Shown here: positions 1 through 8,071 of the stretch, piece after piece
Numbering within the stretch: the first letter of the stretch is position 1
How the letters are laid out: each line of letters starts with the position of its first letter
NCBI GenBank assembly: GCA_964609675.1
Contig: CAZSRX010000034.1
Location: 1-27,601, forward strand
DNA length: 27,601 nucleotides
Reading direction: 5' to 3'
DNA from: CAZSRX01 sp964609675 [NCBI: uncultured Bacteroidota bacterium]
GTDB lineage: Bacteria > CLD3 > SB21
Notes under the pieces: generated by a model
Seen by the model: only the letters and a program-made list of their open reading frames with translations
Told to the model about the DNA's origin: nothing
The model's database searches: none
Translations under genes and position numbers: made by a program

Positions 1-65
1 GTTTTCAGTTAAAGATGGCGCATTTTCAAAAACGCGTTAAGTGCCCGCTAACAGTAAAAACGAAA

Positions 66-90
66 AAAAGCCGGAACAATTCCGGCTTTT
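66..90 (-). terminator. Intrinsic terminator hairpin
   Basis: An 11-bp perfect stem (AAAAGCCGGAA / TTCCGGCTTTT) has a 3-nt loop. On the minus strand it is followed by seven Ts, on the plus strand by only four, so minus-strand use fits better. The nearest minus-strand gene ending upstream of it is the tricorn protease, whose stop is about 310 bp away. It may instead serve the decayed stretch between them. Confidence 0.65.
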
Positions 91-400
91 ATACATCAAT
101 ACGCTTTTACAAAGTTAGGAAAATACTCCCTTAACCGTGTATGGATCGGCTATCGTTTAAAAAAGAAATCCATTCATTACGTTCCGGTTCAGGACCCTCA
201 GTCCGCCAAACCGTTGATGGAACATCGATAAACCAATACCGGCACCGGTCTGTTGAATACGGTTGACCGGTAGAACCTATATTTCGTTAAGCCGCAATCA
301 TACAGCGCAGGATATTGGGTATTACCACCTAGGCAGGGCTTGTACCCCTGCGGATTGATATTGATCTAACGTTCATAAGGTTTTTTAAATATATTCGCCT
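91..400. other. Gene-free stretch with possible coding relic
   Basis: There is no convincing gene in these 310 bp. On the minus strand a 39-codon open stretch (stop at 157-159, opening at 276) reads QQTGAGIGLSMFHQRFGGLR in its middle. This loosely recalls the G-box of a histidine kinase or a beta-barrel segment. Neighbouring frames are also open over 30 to 50 codons, as in a frameshifted remnant. It lies between the tricorn stop and a minus-strand terminator, where a lost gene would sit. The resemblance is weak and the call is tentative. Confidence 0.2.
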
Positions 401-3400
401 TTACCGCTTCGGATAAGCCGGCGCTTTCAGTGTTTTGGGCGGCTTATTCTTGATTTGCTCAAGCACAACCTCAATGGCTTTGTTCAACTGAGCGTCAATG
501 CCTTTTTCCAGATCGCCGGGATTATTTTCCACGATAAGATCGGGCGTGACGCCTTTGTTTTCCACCACCCATTCCCCGTTGAGATTGGCGAAGCCGACAT
601 TAACCTGCGTGACCATGCCGCCGTCGATAAGGTCCTGGAAATTGATAATCCCGATCAGTCCTCCCCAGGTGCGGGTACCGATTGTCGTACCTAACTTGCG
701 GTCTTTAAAATGCTGGACAATCAGGTCGCCGTCGGAACCGGACTTTTCGTCACACAGCATCACCACCGGCCCGCGAATAATGCCGTGCGGATAGTGCATC
801 GGCTCGAAATTCCGCGTTTGCGTAACATACATCAGCGCGCGCTCGATTTTATCAATCATCATATACGAGTCAAAACCGCCGCCGTTACCGCGCACATCAA
901 TAATCAGGCCGTCTCGGAACCGTTCGGCGCGGAAGCCCTGTTCAAACTGCTTGAGGCCTTCCAGATCACAGTCGCTGATGTGAAAGTACCCAACGGCGCC
1001 TTTCGTGGCGGACTGGACTTTTTCATAATTCCGTTCAATGCGTTCCTTATACCGCAGCAGATAATCGTCGCTGAGCGCAGTGGTTTCTATCGTCCAGGCG
1101 CCTTGAAGGGAAGGCTTATCATTTACGGTCAATTGTACGTTCAGGCCGGCTTTGCCGATTAAGTATTTCCCGTAATCTTCTTCGGTCGTTACCGTTTGGC
1201 CGTCAATAGCCAGAAGGTAATCGCCGTCTTTCAGTTTAATATTCGGAGCCAGCAGGGGATTGCGCGTATCCTCGTCGGCGTTGGGCGTCTGGAGGATGTG
1301 CGCGAATTGATAATATTTGCCGGCGGGCACAAGGTCTGCTCCCAGGCAGGCAATGGGGGCGCGCGGATAATTTTGCCGCTGTACATCGCCCGGCCGCCAG
1401 ACATACATATGGGATACGCCAAGTTCCGCTACCATTTTCCCCATGACATAATTGAGATCCTGACGGCTGGCGCAATAGGGCACCAACGCGCGGTATTTCT
1501 CTCCGATCGCTTTCCAATCCAGCCCATGGATGCCGGGATCGTAAAAATAATTCCGCACCTGCAGCCAGACATCGTTGATAATCTGCGTATATTCCTTTTC
1601 TGGTTCGATGAGCATTCTTGCGTAGCCCCAGTTCAGCGCGCCGGTGCCGACCGAAGATTCCGTTTCAGTGGATATGACGCCGCCGGTTCCAGCCCCGATA
1701 TAACCCACGTGCTTTCCGTCCGCGGAAACATGGTAAACCAGCGTCACCGGATCTATGATTTTCGTTACGGCGAGATTTTCGGAGGAGCCGGCATTGAGCG
1801 TGTAAATCGCAGTCGATTTAGGCGCGTACGACTCGTCGCCCGGAAAACCAAATGTAGATTTGGACAGAAAATAAAACCGGTTCTCACGGGCGGTGAGTTT
1901 GAGATACGTTCCGCTGTTAATCGGAACGGTAAAAATCCGTTTCTGAATATTCTGGATTTCGATACCCCGTTTCAGCGATTCGTTGGGAGTAGATTTTTCT
2001 TCCCTGGAGAATGGAACCGGCAGTCCGTCCTGTAACGACACAACCATGATGCGCGACATGTTAGCGTTGATGTGATTGTCCATCATCGGGTCCAGTTCCG
2101 GCTCAAAATTGCGGTTCGACAGGAAGAACAGATACTTGCCGTTTCGGTCAAACGCCGGCGACAAGTCGTCGTAGCGGTCATCGGTAAGGCGGTAAATCTT
2201 GGCTGTTTCCGTATTATACAAATAAATCGAACTGTTCATGTTGAACGCGCATTTTGAATAGGCGATCCACTTGCTGTCCGCCGACCAGTCGTAGTCGCTG
2301 TGTTCCCAATAAATTTCATTGTCCCGCTGATAAACGGCGCGATCGATGGGAGTAACTTTTTTAGAGGCCACGTCGGCCCAGTAGAGTTGGTATTCCTTGT
2401 CATTGAACAATAATTTTTTACTATCCGGCGACCAGACGATATGGTAATAAAACGTTTTTTTGTCGCGCGTGATTTGCTGCCAGGGCGAACCTTTTTTAAC
2501 GGCCATCACATACAGTTCATACTCGCCCGTTTTATCGGAATAAAAAGCCAGCCATTGGCCGTCGGGAGAAAGGGACGGCATCATTTCGCGCGAGCCGGGC
2601 GTGGCCGTCAGATTCACCGGTTCGCCTTCTTCCGGCGCGATGCGGAAAATGTCGCCGCGCGCTTCCACGTAGGTTATTTCGCCGCCGTTGTCGGGAACGA
2701 TTTCATTCACAAACTGACCCGGATTAATATAGTACGGACGGCTCAGCCAGTGGTCGGATTCCAGTTCGAGGGCGACTTTCTCTGTTTTTATCCCGTCGTA
2801 TTTATACAGCCATCCGCCCATGGTGAAGACGACGGCATTGCCGGAAGCGGAAGGCTCTTCCACATCCCAGTCGGTAAAATCGGTAAGCGATGTGGTCGTT
2901 TTCCCGGCCGCATCGTACGTATAAAGGTTCATGCGGTTGTGTTTCCGGTCCGATAAGAATAAAATCCTATCCCGAAAATAAAGCGGCTGGCAGTCGTAGC
3001 CATCCCATGGAGTGATTTTCTCGAATCGGGTGCCTTGCAGGTCGGTTATATACAAGTCGGGTTGGCGTCCGCCGCGGTAACCGCGCCAGTTCATGGCGCT
3101 TGCGCTGGAAGGCGTATAGACCACGGTTTTCTGATCCGGGGACACGGCGCATTCTGATACCTCGCCGATTGGAATACGTTCCGGAGCGCCGCCGCCGGCC
3201 GGAATACGGTATAATTCGTTATACATCCTTTGCGCCATAAGAATGTAGATAAACCGCCCGTCCGCCGTCCAGTCCACGATCCGTGCGCCCGAATGGCTGT
3301 AGGTCAGTCGCTGGGGTGTGCCGCCGCCGGCCGGAAGAAGATACACATCCGGATTGCCGTCGTAACTGGCGACAAAGGCGATAGATTGACCATCCGGTGA

Positions 3401-3610
3401 AAATTTCGCCCGCGCTTCCTTACCCGGATGGCTGGTCAGCCGTACCGCACGGGATGAGCCGGCCGGGAGCAGCCACAAGTCGTCTTCGTAAGTAAATACA
3501 ATACGTCCGTCATCCGCAATATCGGGATAACGTATCAGCCGAACCTCGTCCGCAAACAATGAAAGCGTCATACTGCAAGCGGCCAGAACAACAAACCATA
3601 CCCGTTTCAT
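401..3610 (-). CDS. Tricorn-type protease (S41 family), secreted
   Basis: A serine protease of the tricorn family, which cuts peptides into short fragments. It is 1069 aa, close to archaeal tricorn. Residues 1-20 are a signal peptide with predicted cleavage at LFA|DE, so it should act in the periplasm. Residues 25-285 form a beta-propeller of PD40-like blades (SPDGQSIAF), and a second propeller spans about 300-640. A helical linker (675-740), a PDZ-like segment (about 755-835) and the S41 core (870-1045) follow. Residues matching the tricorn catalytic tetrad are visible: S733 and H734 (GVSHMY), nucleophile S959 with D960 (KSGSDGD), and E1017 (VVENKGVTPD). Their spacing fits archaeal S745/H746, S965/D966 and E1023. 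An AAAGAGG ribosome site precedes the ATG. The gene is divergent from the OPT transporter, which suggests joint peptide use. Confidence 0.93.
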   Translation of the reverse strand: MKRVWFVVLAACSMTLSLFADEVRLIRYPDIADDGRIVFTYEDDLWLLPAGSSRAVRLTSHPGKEARAKFSPDGQSIAFVASYDGNPDVYLLPAGGGTPQRLTYSHSGARIVDWTADGRFIYILMAQRMYNELYRIPAGGGAPERIPIGEVSECAVSPDQKTVVYTPSSASAMNWRGYRGGRQPDLYITDLQGTRFEKITPWDGYDCQPLYFRDRILFLSDRKHNRMNLYTYDAAGKTTTSLTDFTDWDVEEPSASGNAVVFTMGGWLYKYDGIKTEKVALELESDHWLSRPYYINPGQFVNEIVPDNGGEITYVEARGDIFRIAPEEGEPVNLTATPGSREMMPSLSPDGQWLAFYSDKTGEYELYVMAVKKGSPWQQITRDKKTFYYHIVWSPDSKKLLFNDKEYQLYWADVASKKVTPIDRAVYQRDNEIYWEHSDYDWSADSKWIAYSKCAFNMNSSIYLYNTETAKIYRLTDDRYDDLSPAFDRNGKYLFFLSNRNFEPELDPMMDNHINANMSRIMVVSLQDGLPVPFSREEKSTPNESLKRGIEIQNIQKRIFTVPINSGTYLKLTARENRFYFLSKSTFGFPGDESYAPKSTAIYTLNAGSSENLAVTKIIDPVTLVYHVSADGKHVGYIGAGTGGVISTETESSVGTGALNWGYARMLIEPEKEYTQIINDVWLQVRNYFYDPGIHGLDWKAIGEKYRALVPYCASRQDLNYVMGKMVAELGVSHMYVWRPGDVQRQNYPRAPIACLGADLVPAGKYYQFAHILQTPNADEDTRNPLLAPNIKLKDGDYLLAIDGQTVTTEEDYGKYLIGKAGLNVQLTVNDKPSLQGAWTIETTALSDDYLLRYKERIERNYEKVQSATKGAVGYFHISDCDLEGLKQFEQGFRAERFRDGLIIDVRGNGGGFDSYMMIDKIERALMYVTQTRNFEPMHYPHGIIRGPVVMLCDEKSGSDGDLIVQHFKDRKLGTTIGTRTWGGLIGIINFQDLIDGGMVTQVNVGFANLNGEWVVENKGVTPDLIVENNPGDLEKGIDAQLNKAIEVVLEQIKNKPPKTLKAPAYPKR

Positions 3611-3620
3611 AAAAGACCTC

Positions 3621-3648
3621 TTTATAGATGAAGATTTGAATGAGTCAA
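3621..3648 (-). promoter_or_regulatory. Candidate promoter of the tricorn gene
   Basis: On the minus strand TTGACT (3648-3643) and TATAAA (3626-3621) are separated by 16 nt, each matching 5 of 6 consensus bases. The -10 box runs straight into the Shine-Dalgarno sequence (TATAAAGAGG). Transcription from it would therefore start only a few bases before the ATG and lose the ribosome site. Either the mRNA is nearly leaderless or this match is fortuitous. Confidence 0.3.
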
Positions 3649-3675
3649 TCTGTTGAAGTTACTGTTTAAAAGCAA

Positions 3676-3697
3676 TATTATTGTTGTATTATTGTTG
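3676..3697. repeat. Tandem 11-bp direct repeat in divergent promoter region
   Basis: TATTATTGTTG occurs twice in perfect tandem, one helical turn apart, between the divergent tricorn and OPT genes. This geometry is typical of a binding site for a tandemly bound regulator, but the AT-rich context means slippage could also have made it. Confidence 0.5.
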
Positions 3698-3713
3698 AAT
3701 AAATCATACCGGT

Positions 3714-3725
3714 TTCAAATTTGAA
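3714..3725. promoter_or_regulatory. Perfect 12-bp palindrome, possible operator
   Basis: TTCAAATTTGAA is fully self-complementary and lies 16 bp beyond the 11-bp tandem repeat, in the middle of the 238-bp space between tricorn and OPT. It could bind a dimeric regulator acting on both genes. The assignment rests only on symmetry and position. Confidence 0.35.
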
Positions 3726-3772
3726 TTATCTAATATACGTGGTTTCGGCAGATAAGTTGCCAAGTATTTTTC

Positions 3773-3801
3773 TTGCTTGTCGCGGTATCGGATTGTATAT
3801 T
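3773..3801 (+). promoter_or_regulatory. Candidate promoter of the OPT transporter
   Basis: TTGCTT (3773-3778), a 17-nt spacer and TATATT (3796-3801) precede the OPT start codon by about 47 nt, leaving a leader of roughly 40 nt that contains the ribosome site. The -35 box is a weak match. Confidence 0.3.
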
Positions 3802-3834
3802 ACGGTGTTTTTTTAAAATGTGCATCTCACTCAC

Positions 3835-3840
3835 AAGGAG
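3835..3840 (+). promoter_or_regulatory. Ribosome binding site fixing the OPT start
   Basis: AAGGAG ends 8 nt before the ATG at 3849. The reading frame is open back to a TTG at 3777, but that start has no such site and would add 24 residues unlike the family N-terminus. The site therefore decides for the ATG. Confidence 0.85.
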
Positions 3841-3848
3841 TATTGTTT

Positions 3849-5828
3849 ATGAATGAATCCCCCGCCGTGAAAGGACTGCCGGAAAACGCCTATCGGGAGC
3901 TTAATCCCGGTGAGGAGTATGTACCGGTTATGTCTCCGCATCAGGTTTATCCTGAAATTAATTTTCGTTCAGTTTTCTGGGGTCTGCTGATGGCCGTGCT
4001 TTTTTCGGCCGCCGCCGCGTATTTAGGGCTCAAGATCGGACAGGTTTTCGAGGCCGCCATTCCGATTGCGATTATCGCGGTCGGCTTATCGGCCGCCACA
4101 AAACGGAAAAACGCGCTGGGCGAGAATGTGATTATCCAGTCCATCGGCGCCAATTCCGGCGTTATCGTGGCCGGCGCGATATTCACGATTCCGGCCCTGT
4201 ATATCCTGGAATTGCAGGCGGATTTTTATAAAATTTTTCTTTCCTCCATGCTCGGCGGTTTTCTTGGCATATTGTTTCTGATTCCGTTCCGTAAATATTT
4301 TGTCTCCGATATGCACGGTAAACTGCCGTTTCCGGAAGCGACGGCAACTACGGAGGTTTTGGTGGCCGGGGAAAAAGGCGGCAAGCAGGCTTTTGTACTG
4401 GTGATCAGCGGCCTTGTCGGCGGCCTGTATGATTTTATTGTGGCGACGTTTGGCTGGTGGAGCGAGGTGTTCACTTCCCGCGTCCTGCCGTTCGGCGCGG
4501 CCATTGCGGATAACGTCAAAGTCGTATTTCGACTCAATGTGGGGGCCGCCGTGATGGGACTGGGTTATATCATCGGCCTCAAATATACGGCGATTATCGC
4601 CGCCGGGTCGTTCGTTTCCTGGTATCTGCTGATTCCGGCGGTGGCTTACATCGGCGACGGGTTAACGGTACCGCTCGGGGCGGGCATAACGAAGCTCATT
4701 CATGAGATGAGCGCCGAGGAAATTTTCCGCCATTACGTCCGCCATATCGGCATCGGCGCGATCGCGATGGCAGGAATCATTGGCATTATCCGTTCCTCGA
4801 AGATCATCAAGTCGGCTTTCGTTCTCGGCTACAAGGAAATCTTCGGGCAAAAACATGCTTCGGCCGCCGCCGCCGTCCGTACGCAACGGGATATCCCGAT
4901 GTCGATCATCGCCATTGGCATTCTTCTGACCGCGATTACCGTTTTCGTGTTTTTCCAATTCGGTGTCGTTCACGATATTACGCGCTCGCTGGTCGGTTTG
5001 GGTATCGTAATGGTTATCGCGTTTCTCTTCACGACGGTCGCCGCCAACGCGACGGCGATTGTGGGCACCAACCCGGTTTCCGGAATGACGCTGATGACCT
5101 TGATTCTGTCCTCGTTTATCCTGGTGTCGGTCGGCCTGAAAGGCGAAGTGGGTATGGTGTCCGCGCTGGTCATCGGCGGGGTGGTCTGTACGGCGCTGTC
5201 CTGCGCAGGCGGCTTCATCACCGACTTGAAAATCGGCTACTGGCTCGGTTCCTCGCCATACAAGCAGCAGACATGGAAATTTGTCGGAGCCGCCGTATCC
5301 GCCGCGACGGTGGGCTGGGTCATCATGCTGTTGAACGAAACCTACGGTTTTAAAGGCGATAACGCCCTCGTCGCACCGCAGGCCAACGCAATGGCCGCCG
5401 TGATCAAGCCGCTGATGTCCGAGCAACCCGCCCCATGGATGCTCTACATGGCCGGCGCGTTTATCGCTTTGATACTGACCATGATCGGCGTGCCGGCTCT
5501 GGCCTTTGCGCTGGGTATGTATATCCCCCTGGAACTCAACACGCCGCTCCTCGCGGGCGGCCTGATCGCGCACTTCGTATCCACGCGCAGCCGGGATGAA
5601 GCCTTAAACACCGCCCGTCGTGAACGGGGTACGCTGATCGCTTCCGGATTCATTGCCGGCGGCGCCCTGATGGGCGTGGCCAGCGCAATTTTACGCTACG
5701 CCGGATTCAACTGGATCAATGAGAAATGGACCGGCTCTAACTACGCCGTGCTTTTAGCGCTGATCATGTTTGTCGTTCTTTGCGCCTATATGATCTGGGA
5801 CAGCCTGCAGGCCAGAAAAAGCGAATGA
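3849..5828 (+). CDS. OPT family oligopeptide transporter
   Basis: A 659-aa inner-membrane carrier of the OPT superfamily, expected to import oligopeptides (or, in some members, metal chelates) by proton coupling. Many hydrophobic segments run the whole length. The first follows a roughly 35-residue cytoplasmic N-terminus and includes the AAYLGLKIGQVFEAAIPIAI stretch seen in bacterial OPT proteins. Other recognisable OPT segments are GKLPFPEATATTEVL near residue 160, NATAIVGTNPVSGMTLMTL near 400, and a C-terminal glycine-rich region (GTLIASGFIAGGALMGV). Length fits bacterial members. The start follows a strong AAGGAG, and the gene ends in its own terminator. Divergence from the secreted tricorn protease, with peptidase T nearby, favours peptides as substrate; this is inference from context. 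Confidence 0.92.
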   Translation: MNESPAVKGLPENAYRELNPGEEYVPVMSPHQVYPEINFRSVFWGLLMAVLFSAAAAYLGLKIGQVFEAAIPIAIIAVGLSAATKRKNALGENVIIQSIGANSGVIVAGAIFTIPALYILELQADFYKIFLSSMLGGFLGILFLIPFRKYFVSDMHGKLPFPEATATTEVLVAGEKGGKQAFVLVISGLVGGLYDFIVATFGWWSEVFTSRVLPFGAAIADNVKVVFRLNVGAAVMGLGYIIGLKYTAIIAAGSFVSWYLLIPAVAYIGDGLTVPLGAGITKLIHEMSAEEIFRHYVRHIGIGAIAMAGIIGIIRSSKIIKSAFVLGYKEIFGQKHASAAAAVRTQRDIPMSIIAIGILLTAITVFVFFQFGVVHDITRSLVGLGIVMVIAFLFTTVAANATAIVGTNPVSGMTLMTLILSSFILVSVGLKGEVGMVSALVIGGVVCTALSCAGGFITDLKIGYWLGSSPYKQQTWKFVGAAVSAATVGWVIMLLNETYGFKGDNALVAPQANAMAAVIKPLMSEQPAPWMLYMAGAFIALILTMIGVPALAFALGMYIPLELNTPLLAGGLIAHFVSTRSRDEALNTARRERGTLIASGFIAGGALMGVASAILRYAGFNWINEKWTGSNYAVLLALIMFVVLCAYMIWDSLQARKSE

Positions 5829-5850
5829 AAACGATTTAAATATTATTCTG

Positions 5851-5884
5851 AAAAACCGCTTAACCAATTAAGCGGTTTTTTTAT
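5851..5884 (+). terminator. Intrinsic terminator after OPT gene
   Basis: The stem AAAAACCGCTTAA / TTAAGCGGTTTTT closes on a CCAA loop and runs into a long T tract, 22 nt after the OPT stop codon. The symmetry also allows weaker termination on the other strand. Confidence 0.9.
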
Positions 5885-5955
5885 TTCTGAATCTTTACAC
5901 AAAAAAATGCGTACCAGTGAAGTTAATGTTTTCTGACTCCTGCGATGAATTCAGT

Positions 5956-5982
5956 GTAATAAATTTGTTACGGTTTTATTAC
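5956..5982. repeat. 8-bp inverted repeat upstream of small secreted gene
   Basis: GTAATAAA and TTTATTAC are perfect inverted copies 11 nt apart, in the 263-bp AT-rich space between the OPT terminator and the next gene. They lie about 165 bp upstream of that ATG. This could be an operator. No clear promoter pairs with it, and I see nothing else in this space. Confidence 0.3.
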
Positions 5983-6146
5983 AAATATCTAAAACTATTT
6001 CGCTGATACCCTATAAACACCGATAAAACATTACTCCCCGAATATCATCACGACTTACTTTTTTCTTAATCGAAACTTATGAAACCGATGCACGTAGACG
6101 ATACCATGAGTTAAGAAAATAAAAATTAAAAAGGAAAGGCCTGACC

Positions 6147-6608
6147 ATGAAAACTCTAATGTCACTTACTGCGCTGGCTATCATGACTGTATTGGCAGCT
6201 GCCGGCAAAAACGTTTACGCCGATGAATCGTATGATTATAAGCTCATCAAAGTCAAAACACTCGAGCGGGCGGAACAAAACCTGATTCGGGCGTTAAAAT
6301 CAAACAGCCTGGCTTTGCAATCCAGCGCTGTGGAAGTCCTCTTTGATATTAAACGTTCGTACGCTGATTTCACCCTTATGAAGGGCGTGGTGCCTCTGAT
6401 GAAAGTCCTTCGTACGCATCCCGACCAGAACACACGGATATTGGCGGCATTAATTTTATATGATATTCAGGACGGCCGCGGCCTGTGGGCTATTAAAGAA
6501 GCATCCAAATTTGACGGTCATCCTACCGTGCGGCATATCTGCGGATCGATCTTCAGGCCGGATAAATCCTATTTTACTGAGGTGGCGACGCTGAGCTGTT
6601 CCCAATAA
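6147..6608 (+). CDS. Secreted HEAT-like helical protein of unknown function
   Basis: A 153-aa protein that I do not recognise as a named family. Residues 1-25 are a signal peptide (positive MKT, a hydrophobic stretch, predicted cleavage at VYA|DE), so the mature part is about 128 residues and extracytoplasmic. The rest looks all-helical, with amphipathic repeats of about 35 residues (ALQSSAVEVLFDIKRSYAD, then NTRILAALILYDIQDGRGLW), the pattern of short HEAT-type arrays that act as binding scaffolds. Two cysteines near the C-terminus could form a disulfide. AAGGAAAGG precedes the ATG by about 7 nt. It has its own upstream space, converges on pepT and looks monocistronic. Confidence 0.8.
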   Translation: MKTLMSLTALAIMTVLAAAGKNVYADESYDYKLIKVKTLERAEQNLIRALKSNSLALQSSAVEVLFDIKRSYADFTLMKGVVPLMKVLRTHPDQNTRILAALILYDIQDGRGLWAIKEASKFDGHPTVRHICGSIFRPDKSYFTEVATLSCSQ

Positions 6609-6628
6609 AAATGCCAAAACCGTATCAT

Positions 6629-6667
6629 AAAAAAAGCCTGCGTTTCTGCCATGGAAACGCGGGCTTT
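6629..6667 (-). terminator. Intrinsic terminator of pepT (shared convergent hairpin)
   Basis: A 14-bp stem with one G-T pair (AAAGCCTGCGTTTC / GAAACGCGGGCTTT) and a 7-nt loop lies between two convergent genes. On the minus strand it ends in seven Ts, a good terminator for pepT. On the plus strand only three Ts follow, so termination of the small secreted gene would be weaker. Confidence 0.88.
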
Positions 6668-6690
6668 CCCGTTGGTATGATGTTGAATGC

Positions 6691-7941
6691 TTAGGCTTTT
6701 TCTTCCCAGATTTGCGCGATCGTTACAATGACTTTAACGGCCATTTCCATATCCTGAACAGCGATCCATTCCAGTTTGGAGTGGAAGCTGTGTTCGCCGG
6801 CAAAAATGTTTGGAGTCGGCAAACCCATGTACGACAGGCGCGAGCCGTCCGTACCGCCGCGAATAGGCATCAGTATCGGCTCGATGCCAAGCCGTTTCAT
6901 CGCTTCGATAGCGTTGCCGGCTACCTGCGGATACCGGTCAAGGACATACTTCATATTGCGATACTGCTCTTTAATCTCAAATTCCATCCGAGCGCCGGGA
7001 TAGGCCGCCGCGGCGTTTTCCGCCAATTGCCGGAGAAAATCCTCATATTCTTTGAGTTTTTCGGTGATAAAATCCCGAATAATGAATTTTACCGTTGCGA
7101 GTTCTTCATTGCCGTTGAAGGCGGTGCAGTGCACAAAGCCCTCGCGTTTTTCGGTGGTTTCGGGCGACAGGCGGTCTTTGGGAAGGCTTTCGATGAAACG
7201 GGCGGCCACTTTTACGGCGTTAATCATTTTGTTTTTGGCGTATCCCGGATGGATGTTTTTACCGTGAAATTTAATGGTAACGGCGTCGGCGCTGAACGTT
7301 TCGGATTCCACCTCGCCGCGGCTGGAAGCGTCGACGGTATACGCGACGGCGGCGCCGAATTTTTTTACATCGAATTTTTCCGTACCCCGTCCGACTTCTT
7401 CATCCGGCGTGAAGCAAACTTTAACGGGACCGTGTTTCACCTCGGGATGTGTCAGAAGATAATGGATGGCATCCATTATCTCGGCTATGCCGGCTTTATT
7501 GTCGGCGCCCAGCAGGGTGGTACCGTCGGAGGTGATGATGTCGTATCCTTTCATGTTTTCCAGATCCGGATTGTTCTTCACCTCAATCACCTGGGCCGGG
7601 TCGCCAGGCAGGCGGATGTCGCCGCCCTGATAATTTTTATGCACCACCGGTTTGACATGGGCCCCGCTCACAGCCGGCGAGGTGTCCATATGCGCAATGA
7701 ATCCGATTGCCGGGACGTCTTTCGCGGAATTGGACGGCAGGGTTGCCATCACATATCCGTTTTCATCCATGTGGGCGTCTTTTAATCCCATGGCCTTCAA
7801 CTCTGCGGCAAGATCGGCGGCAAGGACTTTTTGTTTTTCGGTGCTGGGAAACGCCGTCGCTTCCTCATCCGATTGGGTGTCGTAAGTTACATATTTTAAG
7901 AATCGGTCAACACAGGAAAAACGGTAATGGGGATCGAACAT
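6691..7941 (-). CDS. pepT: Peptidase T (tripeptide aminopeptidase)
   Basis: A cytoplasmic di-zinc aminopeptidase of family M20 that removes the N-terminal residue from tripeptides; 416 aa against about 408 in E. coli. Metal and catalytic residues are all visible: H84 and D86 (IAHMDTS), bridging D147 (LGADNKAG), catalytic E181 and ligand E182 (PDEEVGRG), D204 (YTVDASSRGE) and H387 (HSFHSKLEW). The dimerisation domain lies between about 215 and 325. GAGG precedes the ATG by 7 nt. It is transcribed alone towards a strong terminator. It fits the end of a peptide route: tricorn cleavage outside, OPT import, then PepT inside; the link is inferred from proximity. Confidence 0.96.
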   Translation of the reverse strand: MFDPHYRFSCVDRFLKYVTYDTQSDEEATAFPSTEKQKVLAADLAAELKAMGLKDAHMDENGYVMATLPSNSAKDVPAIGFIAHMDTSPAVSGAHVKPVVHKNYQGGDIRLPGDPAQVIEVKNNPDLENMKGYDIITSDGTTLLGADNKAGIAEIMDAIHYLLTHPEVKHGPVKVCFTPDEEVGRGTEKFDVKKFGAAVAYTVDASSRGEVESETFSADAVTIKFHGKNIHPGYAKNKMINAVKVAARFIESLPKDRLSPETTEKREGFVHCTAFNGNEELATVKFIIRDFITEKLKEYEDFLRQLAENAAAAYPGARMEFEIKEQYRNMKYVLDRYPQVAGNAIEAMKRLGIEPILMPIRGGTDGSRLSYMGLPTPNIFAGEHSFHSKLEWIAVQDMEMAVKVIVTIAQIWEEKA

Positions 7942-7986
7942 GTTATACCTCTTGCAGTTTAAATGGATATATAAATAAACCGAAGA

Positions 7987-8015
7987 AATATCATAAATAA
8001 TAAATTCGGAATCAA
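7987..8015 (-). promoter_or_regulatory. pepT: Candidate pepT promoter
   Basis: On the minus strand TTGATT (8015-8010) and GATATT (7992-7987) are separated by 17 nt, with the start codon about 46 nt further on. Both boxes match 4 of 6 consensus bases. The sequence lies directly after the terminator of the preceding gene. Confidence 0.3.
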
Positions 8016-8016
8016 C

Positions 8017-8045
8017 AAAAAAGGCGGTAACGAACCGCCTTTTTT
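8017..8045 (-). terminator. Intrinsic terminator after TPR lipoprotein gene
   Basis: AGGCGGT / ACCGCCT with a 5-nt loop is flanked by A and T runs that extend the stem to about 12 bp and supply the T tract on the minus strand. It lies 27 nt after the stop of the minus-strand gene and separates it from pepT. Confidence 0.88.
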
Positions 8046-8071
8046 GAAAAAATCATTGTACCGGATATAAA

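Noticed and set aside
3777-3848. TTG start of the OPT gene, 24 residues longer
   Set aside because: It has no ribosome site, while AAGGAG lies 8 nt before the ATG at 3849.
6712-7785. A 357-codon frame antisense to pepT, and similar long frames antisense to tricorn and OPT
   Set aside because: They are shadows of strongly conserved genes, with no ribosome site and no family resemblance.
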